Below, piece after piece: positions 53,150 through 64,000 of a stretch of 64,000 bases of DNA. The stretch is from Micropterix aruncella (Eukaryota; Arthropoda; Insecta; Lepidoptera; Micropterigidae), in assembly GCA_944548615.1 (NCBI GenBank), contig OX155950.1:36373155-36437154 (forward strand). The letters are read 5' to 3'. Within the stretch, counting starts at the first letter, position 1, and every line of letters starts with the position of its first letter. The translations under genes were made by a program, and so were the position numbers. Below the pieces are notes generated by a model, which had not been told where the DNA came from, searched no databases, and saw only the letters and a program-made list of their open reading frames with translations.

Positions 53150-54070
53150 ATGCGGTGAAACTTAGAACGGGCTATCATAATTGAATGCGTATAAAAAAAT
53201 CTTGGCTGTGCTGTTGACCGTTGAGGATCTCCCTCGTTGGAAGCCACCCTTAGGTGCCGCAGTCCTACCTTGGGTCGTAATTGAATGCATATACAAAAAA
53301 TCGTGTCTGCGCTCTCGCCGGGAGCCAACTCTGGGTACAGCAGCAATGTCATGGTGAAACTTAGAACGGGCTATCATAATTGAATGCGTATACAAAATTT
53401 CGTGTCTATGCTGTTAACCGTTGAGGAGTTCCCTCGTTGGAAACCAACTCTGGGTGCCACAGTCCTGTCTTGGTGAAACTTAACGAGCTCTCCTAACTGA
53501 ATGCGCATACAAAATTTCGTGTCTGTGCTGTTGACCGTTGAGGAGTATTCTCGTCGGGAGCCAACCCTAGTTGTAGAATCAAATGATGCTTACCATAAAA
53601 AAGACATCGTCATCGGAACTAAACCAACATGTAAATTTTCAACTTCATATGATAATATTTGAGCAGTTCCCAAAATTCCTCATGGAGCCCATCATCAGAA
53701 CAAAATTTTGATAAAAATGGGACCAATCTGGAAGTATATACTTTCAAGTCAGTAGCGCCCGTAGCCGCGTTGACACCGGTTCTCCTCGTTGTTACCGAAG
53801 TTAAGCAGCGTTGGGCGCGGTCAATAATGGGATGGGTGACCGCCTGAGTGTTTGAATGCGTGATGCTATAAATGCCCACCTAGAAGATGTTGCCATTAGG
53901 CAACAAGGCGGGTTCCACGAAAAGGCATCAGCCTTGTGGGAAAAAATGAGAATTTTTCAAATAGGTTCATAAATGACAGTAACAAACATTATATAAAATG
54001 TAACAAACATTAAAGAAAATACAACCGAATTGATAACCTTCTCCTTTTTTTGAAGTCGGTTAAAAATTAA
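53150..54070 (+). repeat. F2 repeat, copy 4 (several body units, both tail types in part)
   Basis: At least three body units (GAAACTTAGAACGGGCTATC near 53158 and 53351), then CCATAAAAAAGACATCGTC, then the CATCAGAACAAAATTTTGAT tail and the end TTTTTTTGAAGTCGGTTAA. A 5S-derived insertion interrupts the tail at 53747-53941. Confidence 0.75.
53747..53941 (+). mobile_element. 5S rRNA-derived SINE-like insertion, ~195 bp
   Basis: 53774-53860 follows 5S rRNA: ACACCGGTTCTC, ACCGAAGTTAAGCAGCG, TTGGGCGCGGTC, GATGGGTGACCGCCTG. The internal pol III control region is thus largely kept. It is followed by a ~75-base non-5S part with two small hairpins (GTTGCC/GGCAAC and AAGGC/GCCTT). Comparison with F2 copy 1 (39750-39800) shows that this block is an insertion. 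It is not a functional 5S gene: the 5' end is wrong and the 3' end replaced. No clear target duplication. Confidence 0.75.
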
Positions 54071-57000
54071 GCTACCGACGAGTCAACAGACGAAGTTGCG
54101 ACAAGAATCGCTTTATAAATTCAGGTTCAACAAACACGACCTACTATTTTCGGTGATAAGATTCGAATTTAAATATTTCGTATCTTTTTTAAACGCTAGT
54201 AATCTAGACTGCCTTAACAATTTTAAACGTGTAAAATAATGCGTGTCGTAAATGAAAATAGAAGCGGTGAGTACAAAAAACCATAAATAATTAGACTCTA
54301 ATTTAATATTTTGCTTCATGTTGTTTCATCTAAACAAAAAAGTATGAGTCGTATATATTTGTACACGACTGCCCAACAAAAAAGGAGAGTAATGTGTTCA
54401 AGGTGCATCTATGTATGTTTTCCGTTTCTTTATTCACCATAACTTCTAAACGCTTGAACCGATTATGAAGTGTGTGGTATTGTTACAACTGTTATGTCAT
54501 CCGGAATGGCATATAGTACCATAACTGTCCAAATATCAAGTAAGTAGTTGTATAAATGTCCAAATGTCAATAAATTAACATAAATATGTCGTGTTTAGTG
54601 TCAAATGAAATGTCTGATTGAGTACATTTCAGAAATATTCTATCTATATGAATAAATACATAAACCACAAATATTTCATTAAAAAAACCGTAATGAAAAT
54701 AATTATAAATACAATAGTTCACACTTTCTGTAACAGCAGTCGTGTTTTATATTCTTATTATTAGATTTACTTGTTACACTGTGGTTGCTTTTTTTTGAAG
54801 CGATTAATCGCATACGTATCAGTTTGCGGTAATGTAATAGTAGTGATGTGGTTTTATAACCATTGGTGCAACAATCGATATATTGACCACTACCAATGAG
54901 TAGGGCTATTTATTAAAGTTTGAAATTATATATCTATGGTTCATTAAAGACAGTATTACTCAATTACATGTATAAGAGTCATAATGAGTTACTTAGGTCA
55001 CCTACTAAAATACAGAAACGGACTCTATGACCAGATAACGAATACGGAAAACATGCCAAAACTTCATTAGATAAAACTATGATTCATATATCCAGTAAGG
55101 CCAGATTTATAAAAACTACATTATGCACTACGTCTATGTACAGACATTCTGTAATCGACAACCATTTTAAATAAATCAGATCATACATGTAGAACGATTA
55201 CACAATGAAATTAAATAAAAATATATTTATTGCACAATAAAAACATTTACCGTACAATGACCGACTTCTTGCTAGTTAAACAGTATCTTCCAGTTGACCG
55301 ACAAGTTGATGTGATAAGAAGAGTAGTCAAAATTAGAGAATGTCATTCTATATTATGTAATTACTTTTTTAGAGTTTACATGAAATATTGTAACATAAAA
55401 CATCTACTGATTGACATCTAGAAAATCATTTTTCTCGTAGTTTTTGCGTATTGTTCTAGTGTATTAAAGAGAATGCTGCTCTTTGAGCCTACCCTCCAAT
55501 AACAATAAACCATATGCCATATGACAAAACTTTTTATATTTTATTATTACTTAAAAAATAAAAGCCGCACTTTTAGTAAATTTCCAGGGTTCTACATTTT
55601 GTATGTACGACTAAATCATGTAAAATATATTATAGGAAATTTAATCATGTAATACTAAGGGAAAAAAAAATAAATAAATAAATATGATAGCTCTTCTTTA
55701 TTCACTGTGGGTAAAAAGTTATACATATACGGCTACATATATTGATTGTGGTTTGTATTTAGTCAGTCGTGTGAGAGATCGACTCAAGCGGCGTGTGTCC
55801 CGTAGGCCATCAGTTGTTGTTTGGCTTTCGTTTCGTGCTGTGTCTCTTATTTTTTTAAGAATAATTTTTTACTTCGTGAAATAATGAATAAGTAGTAATA
55901 ATATTAATATAGAGAAAAAAATAATTATATTTGTTAACAGGCCTTTTCTTGTCAAAGCCCTAATAATTGAAATATATAAAACTCAAATACCAGTTGGACA
56001 TTAGAGGTGAGATTATTTTTTTTAATATAACTAATATATGGCTTAATATACATGGCACTCTCAAGCTTATTTGTTAGTGGGCTCAGGGCTTAACAGATAG
56101 TAGCTTTCTTCTTTATTCTATGCTTTGGTTTTTCGTTTTAATATTATGAAATCTCGATCTCAAGTTAGGAACGATTGTCCTCTTATAGGATAACGTTGGT
56201 CAATTTTCTTCCGTAATCGAATCATGCATTATATAGATACTACAAATCCAGGGGTTTCGGGAACGGCATTGGTCTATGGGATGACCTAACATTAGATATA
56301 AAAAAGCAATACATTTCATAGTTTTTAAAAAGGCCTACACTACATATTTCTATAATGCTTCGAAATACTGAATAATAGTCATCTTTTTTATATAATTAGT
56401 AGTACGAATTCGATTTTGCTTTAAGTATTATTTTTCAATCAATTCTGTTTATAACAGAAATCTCTATTATCACAAAATCAATGGTTCTACCACAAAATAA
56501 TTATTGCTTTGATTTGTATACTTTGAACTAATATTAAGTTACTTGTATTTTTTAATTAAGAGTAGATGTAAGTTGTATCCAAGATATATTCCCGACGAAC
56601 TTTAATTGATAAATAAGGATAAAAACGTTTAGTTCTTCCATAAGGGATTTTTTTTAAATAAATATAATTTAGCAATGATACTCCAATCGACGAGGCACAA
56701 AAGTAATTATGTTTTTAAAAAGGCTGTTTTGGAAACACTAATGTACTCTTATATGCATACTTTTACACCAGTATATTTAGTGGTCCTTTTCTGATTACCA
56801 TATATCGGTTATATTCAAAAAATGTGTACATAAATAATAATTTCATGTCCGACATATTTGCTGTTTATATACACACGGTTGTATGTTACACATTCCTTGC
56901 TTTGTAATTTTTTTATATAATATGCACTCTTCTCTTGACTTTCCACATTGTTATCATAGCATAATATTAATAAATTTAATTTTTTTTTAAATCTCCCTTC

Positions 57001-57180
57001 ATGACTCATACAAACATAATTGTCCTTTTTATACCCTACAAGAACAAAATCAGTATATGGTTCAAGTATCTTCTTTTTCAAACCCTATCTTTTTCCACCT
57101 GCAAAAATATATACATTTCCTGTTGTTTGAATAGAAATACTGTAAATCTAGGTTGAATCTTATAATAAAAAAGGGTGCGT
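54071..57180. other. No gene recognised; more unique-looking AT-rich DNA
   Basis: No transposon domain and no convincing exon. A LINE-like end with an AAATAAATAAATAAAT tail may lie at about 55480-55683. The longest open frame (57081-56815, minus, 88 codons) has no recognised domain. Confidence 0.5.
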
Positions 57181-57199
57181 AAAGTTTGTCCAGCATTTT

Positions 57200-57422
57200 T
57201 GACATGTGAGTCACTCAGAGGATGTCACGGACGATGTCACAGTTTTTTGTAGAAATGCTAGCATTTCAAGTTCACATTTCATAACTGGCAACACTATGCG
57301 AAGTGCCGTCCATATCAAATCTCCGCCATTTTGATTTTAGTGACAGTTATTTGTCGACACAGAATTATTGGTGAAATTATTGCGAAATTTCTCCTGTGAA
57401 ACACGGTGACATTCTAACCAAG
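57200..57422 (+). promoter_or_regulatory. Possible promoter and 5' non-coding exon
   Basis: TGGCAACACTA (57287) resembles the insect core-promoter motif TGGTCACACTG, and CCGCCATTTTG (about 57323) a GCCAT/YY1-type site. Some 90 bases on, ACCAAG|GTAAGC (exon end 57422) is a strong 5' splice site. There is no ATG-led frame, so this would be a non-coding first exon. The target exon is not identified. Confidence 0.35.
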
Positions 57423-57818
57423 GTAAGCTGTGTATTATTATCAGATTCTGTGCTATCATAGACATAGCAAATACAAGTAATATTCTGTGGCCAATTCAAC
57501 TGTATTGTGAGTTATTTTGATATGGTAATTAAGTGAGGTCATGTTATCACAAAAATTGGTTGACATGTTAGGCACATTTCGTGACTCACATGATGTGACT
57601 CAAGTGAAACATGTAAAGTAAAGCAAGGATTATACTGTATACACTAAACTGGATATGTTAACAAAGCTGCGTTTAATTCTTTTTTTCTTGTATTTACAAT
57701 TTACATATCATTAGCATTGTATTGAACACCCGGCTTTATAATAATTGTGACTCACATTAATACAAAATACAGGTATGTCACGAAACAGTTTAGTCACAAT
57801 TTTAATCATGTGAGTCAC
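57206..57818. promoter_or_regulatory. Cluster of five GTGASTCAC-type sites
   Basis: GTGAGTCAC or its complement GTGACTCAC at 57206-57214, 57581-57589, 57747-57755 and 57810-57818, and TGTGACTCA at about 57595. TGASTCA is the core of bZIP (AP-1-like) sites. They surround the possible splice donor at 57422. Confidence 0.45.
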
Positions 57819-58064
57819 ATGTACATCTTTTTTGATAATGACCCATATATCGACTAATAATTCCTAAAGTATTTAATTTAAATGCATAACCTAAACAAAA
57901 AAATAACAGAAAAATTTCGATTTTAAAATTTAGTTACTCAATAAATAATTAATTAATTAATGTACGGATTCAGAAATCACCCATGTTAAAGGATTCGGTC
58001 AAATAGTATTATTAAGTATGTCCAGGTCAATATTATCACAGTCATGGCTGGCTATAATTCTGTC

Positions 58065-58562
58065 AGAAATATGACCACACTGCTCGAAGCAATATAAAAA
58101 TATATTGGTTCATTAAAATGTTTTGAAATCCAGTGATAATAGCACAATGCCTGCTATACGTTATCATTAAGTGTCACATTGCCAGGCCGTTGCACGCGTT
58201 GCGCTCACGTAGCATGTGATCTGCTGTATTTTGCTGTATTTTCTCGTAATAACTACTAATAAGTAATGATATCGAAACATTCAACCACACTGTCGTGATT
58301 AGGGCAATATGGTTTATATCAGAATAAACGCAACCCTCTCATCACCGTATATTGGATACATTAGAAAACGAACTAATGATCGCTAACATTCATTAACACA
58401 TACGGTAGTTTAGGAAAAACTATATGAAGATTTAATTTATACCTGACATGTCAACTTAGGAGCTGTCATCTGCAACGGACGAACCAGACACCATAGGCTG
58501 TTATAACTATATATTGTAGATCTTTCTTTCATTTACACAGACACTCGGGGTAACACAGTCCT
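58065..58562 (+). repeat. Dispersed duplicate D1, copy 2
   Basis: Roughly 90% like 47735-48245; includes the first ~100 bases of the F1 portion, then stops at CGGGGTAACACAGTCC. Confidence 0.8.
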
Positions 58563-59100
58563 ATAGTTTTTAATTGACATATATTCGGCAATTTGAAAAA
58601 GAAAAAAAAGACATATATATTACCGTCACCATTACAAATTATAACTAATAGGTAATCACTAACTAATGATCACAATAGGAATTATTTAAAATAAAACACA
58701 CAAAATCAATAATCGTTTTTATAAAATAAAAATAAAATAAAATGTCAATGATAGCTATGATAACATATGCTAACATGCTACCTATGATAATATATGATAG
58801 CTAGTATTATAAGTAACATTCTATTTGTATAATTACAGTGATATCTTAATTAATTTTACATATTAACGCATTGGATTTACTGTGATGTTGATTAGAACTA
58901 AGCGAATAAACAAATGAATAAAAAATATATAAATATTCTTTCTGCCTTTAAAGTGTTTGAAAAGTTTAAGCGGTCATTATAATGGAGTTAAAATTTATTA
59001 TTCAATAATTTATCAAAAGTGTCCTCTTATTTTTAAATATCCTAAATGTTTGCAACTCCTGTGCCAGTAAAAAATACAAAACATCTATCATGTTAGCGTT
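58563..59100. other. No gene recognised
   Basis: AT-rich; repeated GATARNNATATG-like words near 58750-58800. Nothing further supported. Confidence 0.5.
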
Positions 59101-59164
59101 CCGAGTCGATAACAATACATCAGCTGGTCAGTAGAATGCGATACACTTTATCGCCGGTGCCGAA

Positions 59165-59296
59165 CCGCGTTGCTCAGTGATAACGTCTCTTTAAAATTAT
59201 AATAAATTATTGTGAAGTGATAATAAATATAGGTGAAGTGAGTTTTGGTTAAGAGAATTTCCGGTACCATGGGGAACGATGATGTTGGGAACGAAG
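59165..59296 (+). CDS. Possible first coding exon of a host gene
   Basis: GCTCAGTG (59172) is a good arthropod initiator (TCAGT). About 95 bases on, ACCATGG gives a strong start context at 59269. The frame MGNDDVGNEG is acidic and reaches AAG|GTGGGA at 59296/59297, a possible 5' splice site; unspliced, it stops after 19 codons. No known protein is recognisable from nine codons. It may equally be chance. Confidence 0.3.
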
Positions 59297-59862
59297 GTGG
59301 GATTTTTTCTCAATTTTATTATTGTTAAAGTACACGGTCGAAAATGGAATTTGAATAAAGCAAACAAATACTGTCAGGAACATTATGCAGATATTTCTCG
59401 GAGCAACATTATTGCATCCATGCAATTATATCATTTTTTTTAATTACAGATAATAAAACTGTCAGCTTTAATTCTCGCAATAATTAAATTGATTATAAGT
59501 GTTTCACTTCTTCTATTAATAAAAACAAATGATTTCATTTAAAAACGTATTGCTCTGCTACGACCAAACGTGATAATTGCAGTAAAACATAAAATATTTA
59601 CTCCATACTTCTACGTTTTTACTCTCATTACGTTCTGAAACTTATATTTACTCTACATAAATATATTTACTTTGTACTTGGAAATAGACTTAAATGGAGA
59701 AATATTTATAGCATTCCCAACATAATTATATTATCAAATAATTGTATTGTTGAAAACACTTATATATTCCTTCCTAATTTCGTCAAAACAGAAATTCTTC
59801 TTTCACGAAATTTAAGTGCTCGTTATTCAGCCAAGATAATAATAATAGATATTCTTGAACGA
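59297..59862. other. No gene recognised
   Basis: AT-rich; would be intron if the exon at 59.2 kb is real. Confidence 0.45.
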
Positions 59863-60590
59863 AGTTAATAGTCAATAGTCAATAGTCAATAGTCTTTTAT
59901 TCATCCAGAATTGCAAGTACAGGATATGTCATAATAATAAATGTTCAAAACACAAATAATTAAAATAAAAGAGAAAAAAATTATTAGAAAAAACATAAAT
60001 GGAAAAATCAATAGCCTAAATATATTTCGACAAATAATCATTGAAAATAATACTAATAATAACTAAAGTCAGACAAAATAATAGTTAAATTCTCAATAAT
60101 CACATACGTAAAATGACATTAATTTTAATGAATAATCAAACATTATCAAATTAGTCCTACGAGGTTTACATCATATATTTTAACATAAGAATAATAGAGG
60201 TATCTTAGAGAGATGGTATTATTTTTCATAATAAATTAGCTATATTAAAGATATCGTAATACTTTTTCGAGGTCGTCTACTTTATAAATAACATATGTGA
60301 TGTGCCATTGTTTATGTCTTTTCATATATATATTTGGTTCTAAATCTTGTATTGACGTTGGAAGGTTATTCAAGAGTTTAAATACCAAATACACAAATGA
60401 CTTTGGGATTATAGTCAAACGGACTTTGGGGAGGGCTATGTTGGTTTTGATTTGGTGTTGTGATCATGTACATGTGTGGTAAGCGTACACTCTTATATAT
60501 TCTTTTTAGCATGCATTAAACAACTTAGAATAATATATACGCTGATGCCATAGTAAGAAATATGTATTTCTTGAAAAGAGGTGCGCCATA
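59863..60590 (-). mobile_element. 5'-truncated LINE, C-terminus and 3' UTR
   Basis: On the minus strand, about 60425-60258 reads NIALPKVRLTIIPKSFVYLV, then FKLLNNLPTSIQDLE and ends VLRYL-stop, the C-terminal tail of a Jockey/CR1-like LINE. Upstream, in other frames, LFKKYIFLTMASAYIL and a decayed HDHNTRN-type word extend it to about 60590. The 3' end carries a tail of ATTGACT repeats (59866-59892). Confidence 0.7.
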
Positions 60591-61140
60591 TGTGTCCACG
60601 AGGACGATGGCCGCCCTCCGTAAGCAGGCTTTCGTTCTCGTCGTCTATCGGCTATCTAGAGAGCTATAGTCTATCTGAACTCTCCTGGAACGCGGAGTTA
60701 TAAAACGTAGGAACAGAGTAGCGCATATTGCGCGCTCTCTTGAATTTACGGGTCTTATGACGGGCGTATGACGCTAATGGCTCAGGTTGCTCACGACGCC
60801 CGCCGTAAAACCCGACCAAACCAAACTCTATAGAAGACTAATTCTAAGTAGCGGTCATGTCTTTTGTAAGGTGGTTTTCCGGTGGGTTGAGCTGGAAAAT
60901 GATTTTGAAAATAAAAATGTGCTGCACTTTTTTTGCACTATTGAAAATCATTTTACTGTTAAGTCGAATGCAGTATTAATTAGAAAAAATAATCTGGTTG
61001 AGCTAGCTATATGTATGCCAAATGTATCAGGAACACAAAAGACTGAACAAAATGGTGGACCCTTTTTAGGGCTGAAAATTGGTCATATGGTACTTAACAT
61101 TATGATGATAGCTTAGGATAAAATCTGGTTGTGATTTGCG
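60591..61140. other. No gene recognised
   Basis: GC-richer at 60590-60800. The open frame 60787-61116 (109 codons) has no domain I know, and its codons are not convincing. Confidence 0.45.
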
Positions 61141-61142
61141 AT

Positions 61143-61283
61143 CACTAAAGCCTTGCCAGACTCGTTTAAAGCCCGTCTGAGTAACGGACATTAAATGGGT
61201 TTGATGCGCAATAAACTAATTAGGCGCATAAAACAGTGCGCACAGCCTCAATTTTTAGTAGAGTCTGGCAAGGCTTTAGCTAT
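61143..61283. mobile_element. MITE with ~20-bp terminal inverted repeats
   Basis: CTAAAGCCTTGCCAGACTC at the left and GAGTCTGGCAAGGCTTTAG at the right are perfect inverse copies; total ~135 bp. The word CTTGCCAGAC recurs at about 61395 and 61688, perhaps from further relic ends. Confidence 0.75.
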
Positions 61284-62095
61284 TTTGAACATCAGCTAGA
61301 TATGTTTTATTCGTATAATTATAGGATGAATTATAATGTACAAAAATTTCAAGACAGTGAAAATGAGAGCAATGAGTTTGTATTTTTGTCTATTTTCTAG
61401 ATCTTGCCAGACGCATTCAGTAACTTTTGAAAGTATCCAGACTTCTTTCAAATGATAATCTGTGATAATATCAATTTGTATTGTAAGTTTTAAACGTGTA
61501 AAAATAAGGGCGACGGATCCGTAAATCATATCGATTTTTGGTTTTTGTAATTATTGAAATATTCCCGCCAGACTAGCTACGTTTGACTCTAAATAAGCCA
61601 GATAGCTTATTTGTGTGAATGAAAAAGATGTGTAACTAGGATAGTAAAAGTACAATTCGATTGTATCTCCCGCCCACCCACCCATAGGATAATCCTTGCC
61701 AGACTCGGAATTTCTTGATTAGCATCAATAATAGAACATATTTAATGACTTTCATAAACTGGTAAAAAAGGTTGTAAAATTTTTCGTTATCTCCCTGAAA
61801 AATCATCGTCGTCGGATACCTCAAATTTATTAATACTAGGTTTGAGAATTCGTGCGCCGCGCGGCCGTGAGCACAAGTCAGCTATGTCCTAAACTTACCG
61901 ACCGCAGCACTTTGTGCCATTTTACGTGATTTTTTTTGCACGCATCGTCGCGTGGAATGAGTTTTTTTGGTTACTATGATTATTCATTCGGTATTCTGGT
62001 CAATACCCGAAGAAACCGATTAATTAACGTTTTTGTACGACATATTTTTACACATACCATTAATCAGTAAGTCTCGTCACAGAGTTGATGTCGGT
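61284..62095. other. No gene; relic TIR words and a GC-rich patch
   Basis: CTTGCCAGAC relics at about 61395 and 61688. A GC-rich patch with GCGCCGCGCGGCCG at 61850-61865. Nothing else supported. Confidence 0.45.
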
Positions 62096-62099
62096 AATT

Positions 62100-62430
62100 C
62101 GGTTCGAATTTAAGGCGAACCGAGGCGCCCTTTGATCGACAATATCACACGGTATCGGGTGGCCAACGATACTTTTCAAATGTGACTGGCATCAGTTATA
62201 CAACTACCCCTGCCCTGCGTGAAACATACGTTTCCAGACTCCAATGATTAGCCGACACCTCAAGCGCAATCCGCCCAGTACCGCCCAAGGTGTTCCCCCA
62301 GATTAAAAACTCCGATCCCAGCTGCCACGCCTGGGCTTACAGCCGCAGGCAGAGTTCATAGGGTCCTTTCCAGGTTAGTCCCTTTTCGAGGAGACTACCG
62401 GAGAGGAGCTGAGCCAAGAATCGGGCCGAC
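62100..62430 (+). repeat. F1-related sequence, copy h (decayed)
   Basis: Contains ACGGTATCGGGTGGCCAAC and GTTTCCAGACTCC of F1, then a block (CTCCGATCCCAGCTG, TTTCCAGGTTAGTCCCT, CTACCGGAGAGGAGCTGA) shared with 14.5-14.6 kb. Confidence 0.55.
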
Positions 62431-62591
62431 CTTAAAAACACAAGCAGGCTATTCGTTCCAAGCTGCACGGAGCTATTAGATCCCATATCAATAAATAGAA
62501 CACCTAACGAGTATTTCTATAATTAGTTTTTTGTCAATAAATAATTAATAAAATTGTTTAAAAATCAAAAAGTAATAATTTTACAATATAC

Positions 62592-63054
62592 AGGTTGACT
62601 GGGTAAACTAGTGTCCCGTTACTAGGGGTGATTCTGTACATCAAACTAAACAATTAAATAGATTTTATAACTTGTTTTTTTTTCCTAAAAGACATGTTAA
62701 TTAATATTAGGAGAGTCTTTTTAATTGCGGATTATTCTACAAAAAAAACCTGAGTTGAAAGTCATCTACATTTTTTTCGATTCCTTGCCTTTTTGAATCC
62801 TTGGTAACCGACAAAATGTTTTTTTATGTTCAACTTTTGAGTTTTCAGATTTTTTTTCAGTCTAAATACAAAAATGTAGGTGACTTTCAATTCCACTTTC
62901 TTTTTTTAAATATAGTAGAGTAATAAATCTTACAATGTCGAATAATATGTTTTACTAAAAAATTGACAAAATTAAAAACAAAAATAATGTTCTTGTTTAT
63001 TTTGACGTACGGAATCACCTCTAGAAATGTGACACTTGTTTACCTAGTCACCCT
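62592..63054. mobile_element. MITE, whole element an imperfect palindrome, ~463 bp
   Basis: Ends AGGTTGACTGGGTAAACTAG and (inverse) AGGGTGACTAGGTAAACAAG; about 60 bases of TIR at ~80%. Inside, TTGAAAGTCATCTACATTTT pairs with AAAATGTAGGTGACTTTCAA. No transposase. TA-rich flanks hide the target duplication. Confidence 0.75.
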
Positions 63055-63600
63055 ATATATGTGTAATGATTATATTGATTATAACCAATGAAATTTGAAT
63101 TAATTACATCCATCATTCTATAGAAAGTTTCTCTCCCTTGTTGAAGATTCCATTTTGTTATCAACTTTTTAAATTATTCCTATATTTTGTAGGAAATTCA
63201 TTTTGATTATTATGTTTGACCATTTAATAGTCTCTAATTAATTCGTTAGTATTTTTAATATTGCGTAAATGCCGATAACAAAAATTGACATTTATTTAAT
63301 TATTTATTTATAATAAAGCACGAAATGCACATAATCTGCATGATTACAAAATACCCGTGTTTGGAACAGGAGCAAAAAAAGAAAGGACACTGCAGAATCT
63401 TGATCACTACTTCAACGCCGCTTAACTAGGCTTAGGTCTGTACTAAGGCAGGCGACCCAGAAAATTATGTTACCTGTGCACACGTTTAGTTATAATTTAA
63501 ATAAAAAAACATAAGAGTATTAAAAAAACATAAAATGCCATTTAGAAAAATAGATTTAGGATCGAATTAAAATTAAAGAATTAGTTTATAATAGTCAAAA
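63055..63600. other. No gene recognised
   Basis: AT-rich with no feature I can support. Confidence 0.5.
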
Positions 63601-63658
63601 GTATTTTATATTAATTCTCCAACCGCGGGCGATGTTTTAATCGATTTGGTTATATTCT

Positions 63659-63787
63659 ACGATACAGGTCGTAACTTGTCCGTTCCCGTTAGCCCTGCGA
63701 CTCGAAAACGTGGAAAATGCGACTCTCGATGTTACAGAGCAACTGAAAAAGATTCAACTGGGAAATGCGGAAATTCAGAAATTATAT
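63659..63787 (+). pseudogene. Unrecognised coding-like stretch
   Basis: After TTCTACGATACAG (a possible 3' splice site) one frame reads CPFPLALRLENVENATLDVT then EQLKKIQLGNAEIQKLYATR before a TAG near 63787; it resumes RAQSYGES after the stop. The composition looks protein-like and helical but I recognise no family. Could be a decayed exon. Confidence 0.2.
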
Positions 63788-64000
63788 GCAACGCGATTAT
63801 AGCGTGCACAATCGTATGGAGAGAGCTGAACGCTCAGTGAACGTCTCCCGCGGTTAGAGAGTTAATATATATATATCTTAATTATATTTCCAAATTATCT
63901 TAAAAAAGTGTCATTGAATATAACAAAATTAAGTTAAAATTAATAATTAAATTGTCAATAGTTAAAAAATATTAATTTACGTCTTAGACAGAACTATAAA

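Noticed and set aside
53774..53870. Functional 5S rRNA gene
   Set aside because: The 5' segment and 3' stem do not fit 5S rRNA, there is no tandem 5S array, and the block is an insertion inside a repeat.
60787..61116. 109-codon plus-strand frame
   Set aside because: No recognisable domain; partly explained by an inverted AAATGATTTT/AAAATCATTTT pair. Not supported as a gene.

Overview
This is animal nuclear DNA that is almost entirely repeats. It is AT-rich and has no bacterial-style operons, rRNA clusters or tRNA clusters. It holds many 5'-truncated non-LTR retrotransposons with simple-repeat tails, a Penelope-like fragment, a Helitron whose gene has a GT-AG intron, several MITEs, and very long (AT)n tracts. 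Several repeat ends look, from memory, like those of moth and butterfly genomes, for example the '...TTTTTTTGAAGTCGGTTAA' end. An insect, probably lepidopteran, is the best guess; that is inference, not proof. The density of nested insertions and near-absence of genes would fit a W chromosome or other heterochromatin.

Layout. 0-9 kb: a small non-autonomous Helitron, MITEs, a decayed mariner, LINE pieces (one with a copy of its own family inserted) and a 500-bp (AT)n tract. 9-19 kb: decayed reverse-transcriptase pieces, a MADF-like fragment, several copies of an unclassified ~640-bp repeat called F1 here, and a LINE with a 265-codon open frame. 19.3-23.1 kb: a tandem array of ~144-bp units broken by four different insertions. 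23-26 kb: more F1 and a Penelope-like GIY-YIG fragment. 26.1-38.9 kb: the most structured part. Satellite B (589-bp period, head-to-head palindrome) and satellite A (557-bp period, a ~3.4-kb near-perfect palindrome of three units per arm) are each bounded by (AT)n. Between them a ~1.4-kb (AT)n tract has been split by a complete 6.24-kb autonomous Helitron.

39-54 kb: F1 and a second repeat family (F2), a foldback element, and a LINE with 13-bp target duplication interrupted by a 3.28-kb non-autonomous LTR retrotransposon (580-bp LTRs, two differences, 4-bp duplication). A 5S-rRNA-derived insertion lies in an F2 copy. 54-64 kb: more unique-looking DNA with two possible host-gene first exons (near 57.3 and 59.2 kb), a LINE 3' end, two MITEs and an unrecognised coding-like stretch at the right edge.

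The only gene I would call intact is the Helitron Rep/helicase (spliced, 1503 codons). Everything else that codes is a truncated or frameshifted remnant. Features do not form a pathway; their relation is one of nesting, which gives a relative order of insertion.
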